Assembly (NCBI GenBank): GCA_964428895.1
Contig: CAYRZU010000006.1
Location: 1 to 64,000, forward strand
Direction: 5' to 3'
From: HyVt-337 sp964428895
Lineage (GTDB): Bacteria; Planctomycetota; Phycisphaerae; SM23-33
DNA length: 64,000 nucleotides
Of this stretch, positions 1 to 9,201 are shown piece after piece. The first letter of the stretch is position 1; every line of letters begins with the position of its first letter. The notes beneath the pieces were generated by a model. The model was not told the DNA's origin. It did no database searches and saw only the letters and a list, made by a program, of their open reading frames with translations. The translations under genes and the position numbers were made by a program.

Positions 1-344
1 CCGCGCAAGTCGTTGCGGAGCACCCCGCAACAACTTCCTTTGCGGAACCGCTGGCCATCGGGGTTCTGGGTGGCCAGAATGCGATCGACCTCGGCGGCCA
101 GGATGGCATCGTCGCCATCCTTGGGCTTGTTCAGTAGCAGCGCCCTTACCTGCGCCGCCTGAACGCTGTCGCTTTCGTTGATCCACATCATCGGATCGAC
201 GCGGAAGCCGTACTGGAATTGCTCAGACATGGCCGTCTCCTCGGTCTGGCCTTGGGGTGTCGCTTGCTCACCGGTCTTGTTACAGCCGGCGAGCGCTGCC
301 AGCAGGCAGCACAACGCGATGGCGAATCCGTAACGTGCAATCAT
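1..344 (-). CDS. Toroid-repeat lipoprotein, N-terminal part (runs off the window)
   Basis: The reading frame opens at ATG 344 and is still open at base 1, so only about 114 residues are present. It begins with a lipoprotein signal (hydrophobic run, lipobox LAGC, Cys at residue 21), so the protein should be membrane-anchored outside the cytoplasm. The mature start has the segment YGFRVDPM followed by ILATQNPDGQ, matching the starts of the two lipoproteins at 1955-4156 and 4169-6649, which continue into squalene-cyclase-like alpha/alpha-toroid repeats. It lies 12 bases downstream of the 357-1934 gene on the same strand, so it is the fourth gene of that operon. AGGAA precedes the ATG. Around 215-250 the DNA is nearly the same as at 6511-6560, showing a recent duplication. 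Function is unknown; the family assignment rests on paralogy within the window. Confidence 0.82.
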   Translation of the reverse strand, partial: MIARYGFAIALCCLLAALAGCNKTGEQATPQGQTEETAMSEQFQYGFRVDPMMWINESDSVQAAQVRALLLNKPKDGDDAILAAEVDRILATQNPDGQRFRKGSCCGVLRNDLR

Positions 345-356
345 GGTCTGTCGTTC

Positions 357-1934
357 CTATGGCCGCGCTGCGGCGGGGAGGTAGCTCTTGACGCTCAATA
401 GGGCCTTGACGATGGCGAGGGTGACCGCGTCTTTGTGCGGCTCGGCGCCCCAGGAACCGTCTTTGTTCTGTGTGTTGATGATCCACGGCATGCTTCGCAG
501 CACGAAGACCTTTGCCACGGGGATGTCGTAACGGGAGACGGTGTCCAGCAGGGCCGCCTGATTGTCGTGGAAGCGTTGGTAAAGCGGGAAGTGGCCGTCC
601 GGCGCGTGCTGGTTGCTGGCAATCTCCCAGATTCCGCTCTCGGCAAAGGAGCGGAAGCGGGCGTCGGTGCACTGGCTGATAGCGTTGATGGAGATGACGT
701 TGCAGGGGCCCACGTAGCTTGGTAGGGCCCGCAAGTAGATGTCGGTCTTGCCGCGGCGCTTGTGGGCCAGTCGCCGTGTGGCCGGCTGTTGGTTGTGATC
801 GTCCACCGTGGTCAGGTCGTCGAAGGTCCTCACCCCGCCATAGCGGAACAGCCGACGCGCCTCGGCCTCACGTTCGGCGAGCTCGGCCGGTGTGACCGAA
901 CGCGTAGAGAACGGATTGAACCCGCACTCGCACCAGTGCGGGCTGAGAAGGGGCCCCAGGGCCTGCTGAACGCGGGGGTGCTTCTCGAAGCCCAGCATCA
1001 GCAGCGTTTCAATCACCTGGGCGTTGGGCCAGGTGATCCGCGGGCCGCAGGGGCTGAGGTACATCGGGTCGCCCTCGGCGGCCAGGGCGATCTCGGCCGG
1101 CTTGCGGTCCCGAAAGCGTTTCTTCTCCTTCAGGTAACGCTTGAAGGTTTCGCACAGCTCGTCGGTCAGGAAGAACGTCCCGGCCCCCTTACCGGCGGTG
1201 GGCCTGGCCAGCAGCCAATCAGCCCCCGCCTTGACTTCCCTCTTTCGTCGGGTCAGGCCGAGCTCGGCAAGCTCTTTCAGCCGCCGGGCCGTCAAGGGCA
1301 CTTTGCCCGCCCACGAGCCGTCGGGCAATTGCTCGGCCAGCCGCTCGGCGATCAGCCGCTGGCGGAGGGCCTCGTCGGCCGCCTTGGCCGGGGCGATCAG
1401 CGTTCGGGCCCGCCACGCTTCGAAGGACTCACGCCCTCGCAGGAAGTCCCGGACGCTACGCTTCAGTCGCCGCGTCTTGTTGGCCTTCTTCAGCGTCGCC
1501 AGCAAGAGCTTCGGCGCCGGGTTGGTCTGGGCGACGCGCCGGACAGTCAGCGGCGTTTCATAGTCCACCACTTGCGCTTTCTCGCCTGGCTCTTCCTCGA
1601 TGGTCAGCTTCTTCAGCGCCACCGCGGCGCCGCGGTCGATGACGGCGACATAGCAGCCGCTTTCAAGCTTGAGCTTGCCGGCCGTCTGCTCTGGCATGTG
1701 AAGTCGGTCACCATCAAGCCGAGCCGGCTTGGCGCCGTTGCCCTTCTTCGCTGTCAGCAGCACCTCGGGGCCGTCGATGAGAAACAGCGGGACGCCTTTG
1801 CCTGCCTTCTTCGTGGCGGCGCGGTTCGGCTCCCACCCGGTAGCCAGATAGCCCCGCACCTCCCGCTTGACGGGTATGCGCCCATCGCCGGTGGCCATCA
1901 CAATTGAAATGATCTGAGGGATGTCAGTCGCCAC
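357..1934 (-). CDS. Cytoplasmic-looking toroid-repeat protein with AbrB-like hairpins
   Basis: A protein of 525 residues starting at GTG 1934, preceded by GGAG with a 7-base spacer. It has no signal peptide, unlike its operon partners. Residues 15-125 contain two stretches resembling AbrB/SpoVT swapped hairpins; the clearer one runs RLHMPEQTAGKLKLESG and ends in a hydrophobic strand (VAVIDRGAAVALKK). The remainder has toroid-type repeats: LPDGSWAGKVPLTARRL near residue 205 and QNKDGSWG near the C-terminus, the QxxDGSW pattern of prenyltransferase/squalene-oxidase repeats. Cysteine motifs (HWCECGFNPF; GPCN...SQC) lie between them, and a comparable Cys motif is seen in the 1955-4156 protein. 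The gene is 20 bases after that gene's stop. The AbrB assignment is inference from pattern; the activity is unknown. Confidence 0.78.
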   Translation of the reverse strand: MATDIPQIISIVMATGDGRIPVKREVRGYLATGWEPNRAATKKAGKGVPLFLIDGPEVLLTAKKGNGAKPARLDGDRLHMPEQTAGKLKLESGCYVAVIDRGAAVALKKLTIEEEPGEKAQVVDYETPLTVRRVAQTNPAPKLLLATLKKANKTRRLKRSVRDFLRGRESFEAWRARTLIAPAKAADEALRQRLIAERLAEQLPDGSWAGKVPLTARRLKELAELGLTRRKREVKAGADWLLARPTAGKGAGTFFLTDELCETFKRYLKEKKRFRDRKPAEIALAAEGDPMYLSPCGPRITWPNAQVIETLLMLGFEKHPRVQQALGPLLSPHWCECGFNPFSTRSVTPAELAEREAEARRLFRYGGVRTFDDLTTVDDHNQQPATRRLAHKRRGKTDIYLRALPSYVGPCNVISINAISQCTDARFRSFAESGIWEIASNQHAPDGHFPLYQRFHDNQAALLDTVSRYDIPVAKVFVLRSMPWIINTQNKDGSWGAEPHKDAVTLAIVKALLSVKSYLPAAARP

Positions 1935-1954
1935 TGCGCGTCTCCTTTACGGAG

Positions 1955-4156
1955 CTAGTCCGCGGCTACGGCTGCCGGTAACGGCACGCGGTCGAGGGTG
2001 GTTGGGTCGAGCGTGACCGGGCGGCAGATGAAGCCGCCGCTGCCGATGTCGTTGTCGACCTTGACCAACACGGCGTTGGTGCCTTTCCTGAATGTCACGG
2101 GGATCAAGATCGTCTCTCTGCGGGAATACCGGGCGAGATGCTCGTTGTGGACGAGTTGGCCGTTGAGGTAGACCTTCAGGCTGCCGGCAACGCCCATGGC
2201 CAGGTAGCCCTCGCAGGCCTCGGGCAAGTCGAACGTCGTGTGGGCGTAGAAGACGTTGTCGCGGACCTTCTCCTGGGCGTCCTCAGGATTCTCGCCGTCC
2301 GGATCGAACAGTTCCACAAACATGATCGAGTCCCGGCTAAACGTTGTCGGCCGCCACTGAGCCGCTCTCCCTTCCATTGCCTGGCCCTCGACCGGCTGGG
2401 CGGTTGCCTCGCCGCCGGCGGCTTCGAAGAAGTCGGTGTCGTGCCCGTCGCGCAATTGCTCTTCGCCGGGCAGCAGCTTGGACGGGAAGGGCCCGCAGAC
2501 TAGCCAGTCTCGGATGTACCCCGGCGGGCCCGGCACGGCCCATTCGGTGGCGCCGGACTTTTCGACCATCATGATGCGCTGCTTGCCGTTGTCGATGATC
2601 CAGAGGTGCTCACCGTCCCAGGTGATGCCGCCGATCTGGCCCGGCGGGCACCAGGCGAAGGGCTTCTCGCCGTAGTCGAGCAGATCGACGGCCGCCAGGC
2701 CCGGGCGCGGGTCATCGTCGTCGTTGGTCCACAACTGAGGCGTCGCGTTCAGGTCGCTCTTGACGATGACGTGCGAGAGCTGATCGAAGTGCCAGATTCC
2801 CTCACCGTCCCAGGCCATGTCCGTACCCCCGCCTCCGGTGACCTGGGCGAGGATGACATGGCCCCACGTTCCTTTGTCGAGGTCGTGCACGCCCGCGAGC
2901 CATTCGAACGAGTCCGCCACCCACAGTTGTCGGCCGATCTGGACGAAGCCGTTGTGCTCGTTCATGACCTCGGGCGCCAGGACCTTGTCCAGGACCTCGC
3001 CGGTGTCCGGATCGAGTTTGTAGATGCCGTCCCACGCGCTGACGCCGAGTCCGTCGTCCCACCAGCCCAGCGACGCGCCCTTGCCTTCCCAGGGCATGTC
3101 GGTGAAGTCCAGGCGCCTGAGGATCGTGCCGTCTTCGGGCGAAAGGGCGAAGGCGGTCTGCTCGGCTGCGCAGAATGTCCACAGACGCTCACCGTCCCAG
3201 GCGAGGGTGTTGAGGCGTGGGGCTGGCGCGGGGATGGCGCGGATGATGCGCCAGTCAGCCGGCAGGGGCGGGGCCCTTCGGAGCGGCTCGATAAGGTCGT
3301 ACCGGGCCAGGGCCCGCAGGACGTAGAAGGTCGAGCCGCGGGGCAGCCCGTCGCCCCAACTACCGTCGGGGTGTTGGGCGCGCAGGATCCAGGGAATCGC
3401 CCGCAGCATGATTTGACGGCCTGCAGGATGATCAATTTCCCCGGCCAATTGCACAAAACCCCAGGGGTCCTTGCAGCTGCACGAGCCGACGGCGTTCATC
3501 CGTTCGGAGATCCAGGCCAGTTCCGCGTCGAGCGCTTTGCTGACGTCGACGACGTCCCGAGCGGCGTAGAGGTATTCGGCCTCGCCGATGGTCCACGGAC
3601 AGCCCGCCCCGCCGCGCGAGGGACCTGCGATGCAGCGGTCGACCAATCGCTGGGCCGAGCCGGCCGGCTCGGCGCCGTCGGACCAACCGGTCAGGCACGC
3701 GTACTTGATGGTGTCGGCGCCGAGGTTGTTGTGACTGGCCATGTCCCGCCGACACACCACGTCCAAGGCCCGGCGAAGTTCGGGCGCCTCCGGCGAACAG
3801 CCCAGCCGCAACAGATGCTCAACCGTGCCGAGCGTGTGGTCCTCGTACGTGCCGTCATCCCGTTGATCGCCCCGAAAGCTGCCATCATCCTGCTGATCGG
3901 CCAGGATGGTCGCGATGTGTTCGTCCAGGATCTCTTGATCGCCCGGGTTGAGCGAATTGAAGATGACCTTCCGCACCTGAACCGCCTGAAGGGAGGTGTC
4001 GTTGGCGACCCATTCCATGGGATCGTACCGAAAGCCGTACTTGAGTTGGTTACTCACAGCCGTCTCCTCGGGCGTGTCGTCGGGCTTTTCGCACCCGGCC
4101 AGTGTTGTCAGTAGTAAGCAGCCCAGTGTGATGCTCACTGCGTGACGTGCTTGCAT
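1955..4156 (-). CDS. Lipoprotein with alpha/alpha-toroid, beta-propeller and C-terminal jelly-roll
   Basis: A 733-residue lipoprotein (lipobox TLAGC, Cys 22). Residues 40-290 hold toroid repeats of the terpene-cyclase-like fold (QQDDGSF, QHPDGSWGD). Residues 300-530 hold propeller-type blades with repeated WDGERLW, WDGIYKLDPDTGEVL and WDGEHLWIID segments. Residues 540-720 begin DWLVCGPFP and include LKVYLNGQLV, a galactose-binding-like jelly-roll that also ends the 26053-27846 protein. The start is ATG 4156 with AGGAG nine bases upstream; the gene begins 12 bases after the stop of 4169-6649. This combination suggests an extracytoplasmic binding or scaffold protein rather than an enzyme, since no catalytic motif is visible. 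The substrate is unknown. Confidence 0.85.
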   Translation of the reverse strand: MQARHAVSITLGCLLLTTLAGCEKPDDTPEETAVSNQLKYGFRYDPMEWVANDTSLQAVQVRKVIFNSLNPGDQEILDEHIATILADQQDDGSFRGDQRDDGTYEDHTLGTVEHLLRLGCSPEAPELRRALDVVCRRDMASHNNLGADTIKYACLTGWSDGAEPAGSAQRLVDRCIAGPSRGGAGCPWTIGEAEYLYAARDVVDVSKALDAELAWISERMNAVGSCSCKDPWGFVQLAGEIDHPAGRQIMLRAIPWILRAQHPDGSWGDGLPRGSTFYVLRALARYDLIEPLRRAPPLPADWRIIRAIPAPAPRLNTLAWDGERLWTFCAAEQTAFALSPEDGTILRRLDFTDMPWEGKGASLGWWDDGLGVSAWDGIYKLDPDTGEVLDKVLAPEVMNEHNGFVQIGRQLWVADSFEWLAGVHDLDKGTWGHVILAQVTGGGGTDMAWDGEGIWHFDQLSHVIVKSDLNATPQLWTNDDDDPRPGLAAVDLLDYGEKPFAWCPPGQIGGITWDGEHLWIIDNGKQRIMMVEKSGATEWAVPGPPGYIRDWLVCGPFPSKLLPGEEQLRDGHDTDFFEAAGGEATAQPVEGQAMEGRAAQWRPTTFSRDSIMFVELFDPDGENPEDAQEKVRDNVFYAHTTFDLPEACEGYLAMGVAGSLKVYLNGQLVHNEHLARYSRRETILIPVTFRKGTNAVLVKVDNDIGSGGFICRPVTLDPTTLDRVPLPAAVAAD

Positions 4157-4168
4157 GGTCGGATGCTC

Positions 4169-6649
4169 CTAATCATTTGCCGCCGCGGCCGGGTCGAACG
4201 TGGCGACGGTGTTTCCGTCAAGCGTAACGGTCAGGGGCCACGGATTGTCCGCCGCGGGCAGGGGGATCCATCCGACGGACATGCCGGCGCCGTCAGGAAC
4301 CAGCCTCGTTTCGGCCAGGGCCGTGCCGCCGGAGGCGATCGTGACGGTTTTGCCGGCCTCCTCGGCCGGGGCGGTTATGCCGATGCTGTCGATCATACCG
4401 TGAGCGTTCTTGACTAGCCGGACCCAGGCCGCCGCGGCCGGACTGGCCTGCTCGGCCAGCCGCACGCGATACGATATCGACGGGTCCTGTCGCGTGCCCA
4501 CGGCCGGATACCACATCAGTCCATGCATCTGAAGCTCGTCGCCAGCCCGGTCAACGTCCAATGCGGCCAGTTGGAGCCGCAGCTCCTGGCCCTTGGCCGC
4601 CTCGATGCCAATGTCCGACCACGGGATGACCAGTTCCATCTCATAGCCGCCGTCCCTTCTGTTCCGCGTGATCGTGATGTCGTCGGCCGGTCGGCCGCTT
4701 GACAGCGCCGGGCCGAGAAGGGCACGTGGCTGGGGCTGTTCGTCCGTCATGCCCGGTTCAACGACGATGCGTCGGACCTCGCCGCCCGGAGGTCGAACGT
4801 AGATCAAGACGCAGTCGGCCTGGTTCTCCCACAACTGTATGTCGCTGTCGGCGGCGATGAAGTCGTCGTCGCGAACGCTAACGGCCACGCGTAAGCCTTC
4901 GTCGGACCATCCAAGGGCGAACCGGGCGTCGAAGTTATCGCCGTCGGTTCGCTGGAAGATCGGCGAGAGCACGTCGACCGCCAGCGCCCGCTCATCCAGC
5001 GTCTCGCCGTCCAGCTTGGGAATATCGAATGCCGGTTCGGTCTGGATGAGCTGACGCGTGCGCTCCACCGACGGCGCCTCGGCGGGTGACGCTTTCTCGA
5101 TCAGGCAGATTCGCTTGTTCCTGTCATCGACGGCCCAGAGATGGTCTCCGTCCCATGCAATGGGTGAACGCCATCCAAAGGGCCGGTCACCCCAGTCGAG
5201 GAGCCTGCCCGCCAGGTTCGTTCGGATCAGGGCGGGCGCCCAGCAGGATAACGCCCAGACCTCATCGCCAGCGCCGGTCACGTAGTCCGCCATCCCGGTC
5301 GCCAGGAAGACTTCCTCGTAGCCCGACGGGTCCGCCGGATCGAAGACCCACACACAGCCCTCCCATTGATCGGGAATCATGATCTTATCGCCGAGCTTGT
5401 CCATCGCGACAAAGTGCTTAACCAGGAAGGCGTCGAGCGGAATTTGCGCTAACACCTCACCGGAGTCGGCGTCAACCTTGTGCAGCGTCTTGGTCTCTTT
5501 CCGCTCGCCCGTCAGCACCCACAGGAATCCGTCCCAAGCGCCGAAGGCTGTGCACCAGGTGCCCTGCGGGAGTGCGGTCCGCTGCAGCACGGCGCCATCG
5601 TCAGGCGAGATGGCAATGGCCGACGACGTCGATCCGTCATAGAGCCACAATCGCCCGCCGTCGAAAGCTATGTTGGCCCATCCGAAGTCCTTCCGGTCCG
5701 GGGACGGAATCGCCCGGACGACCCTCCAGTCGTTCGGCAGCGGCGGGAGTGTGCGGAGTTCGTCCAGGAGGCCGTACCGGTCGAGCAGAACGAAAGTCCA
5801 GAACGTGTTGCTTTCTTCCCCGAAGGAGCCGTCGGGATTCTGAATTCGCAACAACATGGGGACCAGCGTCCGCGCGGTGCAGGCCGCGGCCGGATGGTCG
5901 ATTTGTGCCAGGGCTTCTATGATGCTCCCCGGATCGCACAGCCCCAGGGCTCGGCGGCAGCCCGGCGGCTCGACGGCCTGTTCGACCCATGCCAACGCGC
6001 CCTCGATGGCGTCGTCCACGTCGGCGGCGTTTCGCCCGATCCACAAGTTTATCAACTGCGCAAATGGGGTGCCCGGGCAACCTTTGCCCAACAATTCGTG
6101 GACTTCGTCCGCGAGCGCTTCCACGCGCGCCTTGATGGCGGGGTGATCGGTCCTGCCCAGCAGGCACATGGCCCGCAGCGTCGGGAGCGGCATCTCGGGC
6201 CAATCGCCTTGGGGTAATTCCGCCAGGGCCTGCTCCACGAAGGCGATGGCGCGCTGCATCTCGGGGCGGTCGGGCGAACAGCCGTCAATCAGAAGGTCTC
6301 TCAGCCTCGCGCTGGTTGCCGCCAAGGGGAGTCGGTCGGGCTCGTCCTTGTCGGTGAAACTACCGTCGTCGTTCTGCGTGGCGAAGATCTCCGCGAAATG
6401 CGCCTCGATGACGGCTGCGTCATTGGGTCCGGGCGTCTCGAAGATCACCGTTCGCACCAGGGCGGCCTGAAGGCCTTCGCCGTGGGCGACGAATTCCATC
6501 GGATCGACGCGGAAGCCGTATTGGAACTGCTCAGACATGGCCGTCTCCTCGGTCTGGCCGGAGGTCGTTGATTGCTCGTTGACGCGGTTGCAGCCGACCA
6601 GCGTGACAGAAATGACTGCCGCAGCGCATAAGACGTCCCGCACGAACAT
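4169..6649 (-). CDS. Lipoprotein with alpha/alpha-toroid, beta-propeller and CBM9-like domain
   Basis: An 826-residue lipoprotein (MFVRDVLCAAAVISVTLVGC, Cys 20), the first gene of the minus-strand operon. The toroid part (residues 45-290) contains QNDDGSF and QNPDGSFGEES. Propeller blades follow (WDGFLWVL, WDGDHLWAVDDRNKRI). Residues 560-730 look like a family 9-type carbohydrate-binding/DOMON domain (FDARFALGWSDEGLRVAVSV, then YEMELVIPWSDIGI). The N-terminal half is paralogous to the 1955-4156 protein, but the C-terminal domain is different, so the operon combines a common toroid-propeller core with different C-terminal binding modules. AGGAG lies six bases before ATG 6649. Likely surface or periplasmic glycan binding, which is inference from the CBM9-like domain. 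Confidence 0.86.
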   Translation of the reverse strand: MFVRDVLCAAAVISVTLVGCNRVNEQSTTSGQTEETAMSEQFQYGFRVDPMEFVAHGEGLQAALVRTVIFETPGPNDAAVIEAHFAEIFATQNDDGSFTDKDEPDRLPLAATSARLRDLLIDGCSPDRPEMQRAIAFVEQALAELPQGDWPEMPLPTLRAMCLLGRTDHPAIKARVEALADEVHELLGKGCPGTPFAQLINLWIGRNAADVDDAIEGALAWVEQAVEPPGCRRALGLCDPGSIIEALAQIDHPAAACTARTLVPMLLRIQNPDGSFGEESNTFWTFVLLDRYGLLDELRTLPPLPNDWRVVRAIPSPDRKDFGWANIAFDGGRLWLYDGSTSSAIAISPDDGAVLQRTALPQGTWCTAFGAWDGFLWVLTGERKETKTLHKVDADSGEVLAQIPLDAFLVKHFVAMDKLGDKIMIPDQWEGCVWVFDPADPSGYEEVFLATGMADYVTGAGDEVWALSCWAPALIRTNLAGRLLDWGDRPFGWRSPIAWDGDHLWAVDDRNKRICLIEKASPAEAPSVERTRQLIQTEPAFDIPKLDGETLDERALAVDVLSPIFQRTDGDNFDARFALGWSDEGLRVAVSVRDDDFIAADSDIQLWENQADCVLIYVRPPGGEVRRIVVEPGMTDEQPQPRALLGPALSSGRPADDITITRNRRDGGYEMELVIPWSDIGIEAAKGQELRLQLAALDVDRAGDELQMHGLMWYPAVGTRQDPSISYRVRLAEQASPAAAAWVRLVKNAHGMIDSIGITAPAEEAGKTVTIASGGTALAETRLVPDGAGMSVGWIPLPAADNPWPLTVTLDGNTVATFDPAAAAND

Positions 6650-6815
6650 GTCGGTCTCCTTTCCGCGAGTCGTTCACCGGGCGTCGAGCTGCCCCGACTG
6701 TGTGTTGACTTCCCGCCGCCGCCCGGCGAACGGCATCCTCGCGCGCGGAGGGATGGCCGTCAAGGACGCGGGCCGCCGAATGTCGATGCGCGCGGAGGAA
6801 GGCCCTCGCCTGTGG

Positions 6816-6844
6816 TTGCATGGATCAGAGGCCCGGGGTATTCT
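6816..6844 (+). promoter_or_regulatory. Candidate sigma-70-type promoter for the DUF4954 gene
   Basis: TTGCAT (6816-6821) and TATTCT (6839-6844) are separated by 17 bases, about 70 bases upstream of ATG 6912. The match is to the general bacterial housekeeping consensus; no start-site data are available. Confidence 0.45.
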
Positions 6845-6911
6845 TAGCGTGCCAGTCGCATCAGCGATTGCCCACCTTTCTATACGAGCCTGAAGATGGA
6901 GGCGACGAGCT

Positions 6912-9116
6912 ATGGCTGAATTGACGATCCTTCCGACGCAATCCTTGGGGTACGGCTTCATTCCAACGGAGCATTTGCCTAAGGGCAAGAACGAGTACCA
7001 CCTGCGAAACCGGCAGGTGGGCAGGCCCGCCAACCACTGGCGACACCTACACGCCGAGGAGTTGGAGCAACTGATCAAGAATGGTAACACCAGCGAGAAC
7101 TGGGACGACGTTCGGGTCGCCGAGGGGTTCAATCCCATGTTGGTCCGCGGGTGTCAGTTCTCGGGGTTGGTGCGGATTGGCCGAATCCGTGAAGTCAGCC
7201 TCACGATGCACGATTTGACCATTCCGGTCGGGCTGGTCAACAGCCACCTCGTCGCTTGCGACATCGGTGACGACGTCGTCGTTCGGAACGTGCGGTACAT
7301 GGCGCGGTACATCGTCGGCGACAACGCCATGCTGCTGAATATCGACGAACTGCAAACGACCGATCACGCCAAGTTCGGCAACGGAATCGTGAAGGATGGT
7401 GAGGCCGAGTCCGTGCGGATCTGGCTGGACCTAATCAACGAGGCCGGCGGGCGGACCGTGGTGCCGTTCGACGGCATGATCCCGGCCGATGCCTTCCTGT
7501 GGGCGGGCTATCCGCAGGATTCGGCATTGATGGATCGGTTCAAGGAGATCACGCAGGCGCAGTTCGATTCACGGCGGGGTCTCTACGGCACCATCGGCGC
7601 TGCCAGCGTGATCAAGAACTGCCGAATCATCAAGGACGTGAAGGTTGGCCCGTGGGCCTACATCAAAGGCGCCAACAAGCTCAAGAACCTGACCGTCAAC
7701 TCCAGCGAGGACGAACCCACGCAGATCGGCGAGGGTGTGGAACTGGTCAACGGTATCATCGGCCGCGGGTGTCACATCTTTTACGGCTGCAAGGCGGTGC
7801 GGTTCGTGATGGGCAACAACTCGAACCTCAAGTACGGCGCCCGGCTACTGCATTCCGTGCTCGGGGAGAACTCGACCGTCTCCTGCTGCGAACTGCTGCA
7901 CAACCTGATCTTCCCCGCGCACGAACAACACCACAACAACTCCTTCCTGACGTCATCGCTGGTCAAGGGTCAGAGCAACCTCGCCGCCGGCGCTACGGTA
8001 GGCTCCAACCACAACAGCCGGGCCAACGACGGCGAGATCCATGCCGGGCGGGGTTTTTGGCCTGGCCTGTGCGTGACGTTGAAGCACTCCTGCCGCTTCG
8101 CGTCCTTCATGCTGCTGAGCAAAGGGGACTATCCGGCCGAACTGAACATCCCCTTGCCATTCTCGCTGCTCAGCGACGATCGGACGAAGGGCCGCCTGGT
8201 CGTCATGCCCGCCTTCTGGTGGATGTACAACATGTACGCCCTGGCCAGAAACAGTTGGAAATTCCACTCGCGCGACAAACGGAAGATCCCCACGCAAAAC
8301 ATCGAGTTCGAAGCGCTCGCTCCCGACACGGTCGAAGAGATCTTCGAGGCCATGCGCTTACTGGAGGTCTGGACGGCCAAGGCGCACCTTCGCGCCGACG
8401 GCAAGTGTCCCGATCAACGCGGCGAGGGCGCCCTGGCCAACCTGGGGCGAAAGCTGCTGACGGACAAGGACGATCTGGTTAGCGGCCTGGACGTGCTCGG
8501 CGAGAACATGGAATGCTCCAGCCGGGAGGTCGTCATCGTCAAGGTGCGCCAGGCCTACCAGGCGTATCAGGAGATGGTGCACTATTACGCCGTCAAGAAC
8601 TTGTTGGATTACGTTGAGGCGCGTTCGAAGACCAAGCTGGCTTCGATGAACCGGGTGCTGGCCGGGCGTCGCCAGAAGCACTGGGTCAATGTCGGCGGGC
8701 AGCTCATCCCCGCCCCCGACGTGCAGAAGCTCCTGACGGCCGTCAAGAACGGCAAGCTGAAGACCTGGTCCCAAATTCACGCCGCCTACGATGCCCTGTG
8801 GGAGGGCTATCCACTGGCCAAGCAGGCCCACGCCCACGCGTCCCTGCGCGATCTGCTGGGCGTGGACAAGCTCACGAGACCGGTGTGGCTCAAGGCCCTG
8901 GCCGAGGCGATCCGTATTCAGGATTACGTCTGCGAGCAAGTGTACCTCAGCCGCAAGAAGGACTACGACAATCCCTTCCGCCAAGCGACCTTCGCCAACG
9001 CCGAAGAGATGAAGGCCGTGGTCGGCACGATTGAGGGCAACAGCTTCGTCAAGCAGACACGTGAAGAAACCAAGGCTTTCAAGAAGCGCATCCAGGCCGT
9101 TCGCCGGCGCACCTGA
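6912..9116 (+). CDS. DUF4954 family protein (left-handed beta-helix, DUF6819-like C-terminus)
   Basis: A 734-residue protein recognised by its whole-length pattern as DUF4954, a family found in Planctomycetota, Bacteroidota and spirochaetes. The start ATG 6912 is preceded by GGAGG nine bases upstream. Residues about 60-400 are rich in hexapeptide-like turns (VGDNAMLLNI, IGEGVELVNGIIGRGCHIFYG, LGENSTVSCCELLHN), as in LpxA/nucleotidyltransferase-type left-handed beta-helices. Conserved polar stretches (PAHEQHHNNSFLTSSL, GSNHNSRANDGEIHAGRGF) could form a binding site. The last 150 residues are helical and correspond to the DUF6819 part. There is no signal peptide, so it is cytoplasmic. The enzymatic role is not established. 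The convergent neighbour is a tandem-SIS sugar-phosphate isomerase, which would fit a role in sugar-nucleotide or sugar-phosphate metabolism, but this is only context. Confidence 0.9.
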   Translation: MAELTILPTQSLGYGFIPTEHLPKGKNEYHLRNRQVGRPANHWRHLHAEELEQLIKNGNTSENWDDVRVAEGFNPMLVRGCQFSGLVRIGRIREVSLTMHDLTIPVGLVNSHLVACDIGDDVVVRNVRYMARYIVGDNAMLLNIDELQTTDHAKFGNGIVKDGEAESVRIWLDLINEAGGRTVVPFDGMIPADAFLWAGYPQDSALMDRFKEITQAQFDSRRGLYGTIGAASVIKNCRIIKDVKVGPWAYIKGANKLKNLTVNSSEDEPTQIGEGVELVNGIIGRGCHIFYGCKAVRFVMGNNSNLKYGARLLHSVLGENSTVSCCELLHNLIFPAHEQHHNNSFLTSSLVKGQSNLAAGATVGSNHNSRANDGEIHAGRGFWPGLCVTLKHSCRFASFMLLSKGDYPAELNIPLPFSLLSDDRTKGRLVVMPAFWWMYNMYALARNSWKFHSRDKRKIPTQNIEFEALAPDTVEEIFEAMRLLEVWTAKAHLRADGKCPDQRGEGALANLGRKLLTDKDDLVSGLDVLGENMECSSREVVIVKVRQAYQAYQEMVHYYAVKNLLDYVEARSKTKLASMNRVLAGRRQKHWVNVGGQLIPAPDVQKLLTAVKNGKLKTWSQIHAAYDALWEGYPLAKQAHAHASLRDLLGVDKLTRPVWLKALAEAIRIQDYVCEQVYLSRKKDYDNPFRQATFANAEEMKAVVGTIEGNSFVKQTREETKAFKKRIQAVRRRT

Positions 9117-9148
9117 CGCGCCGGCCCCGGCCGATAAGACCACAAAAC

Positions 9149-9180
9149 AAGGCGCCGTGGAGTTACCTCCACGGCGCCTT
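9149..9180. terminator. Bidirectional intrinsic terminator
   Basis: A perfect 14-bp inverted repeat, AAGGCGCCGTGGAG with loop TTAC, sits between the convergent DUF4954 and SIS genes. The plus strand continues GGTCTTTGTT and the minus strand TTGTTTTGTGG, so both directions have T-rich tails. Confidence 0.85.
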
Positions 9181-9201
9181 GGTCTTTGTTGGGCTCAAGC
9201 C

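Noticed and set aside
2606..4114. 502-codon plus-strand frame
   Set aside because: It is antisense to the toroid-propeller lipoprotein, with no domain; long empty frames are expected in GC-rich DNA.
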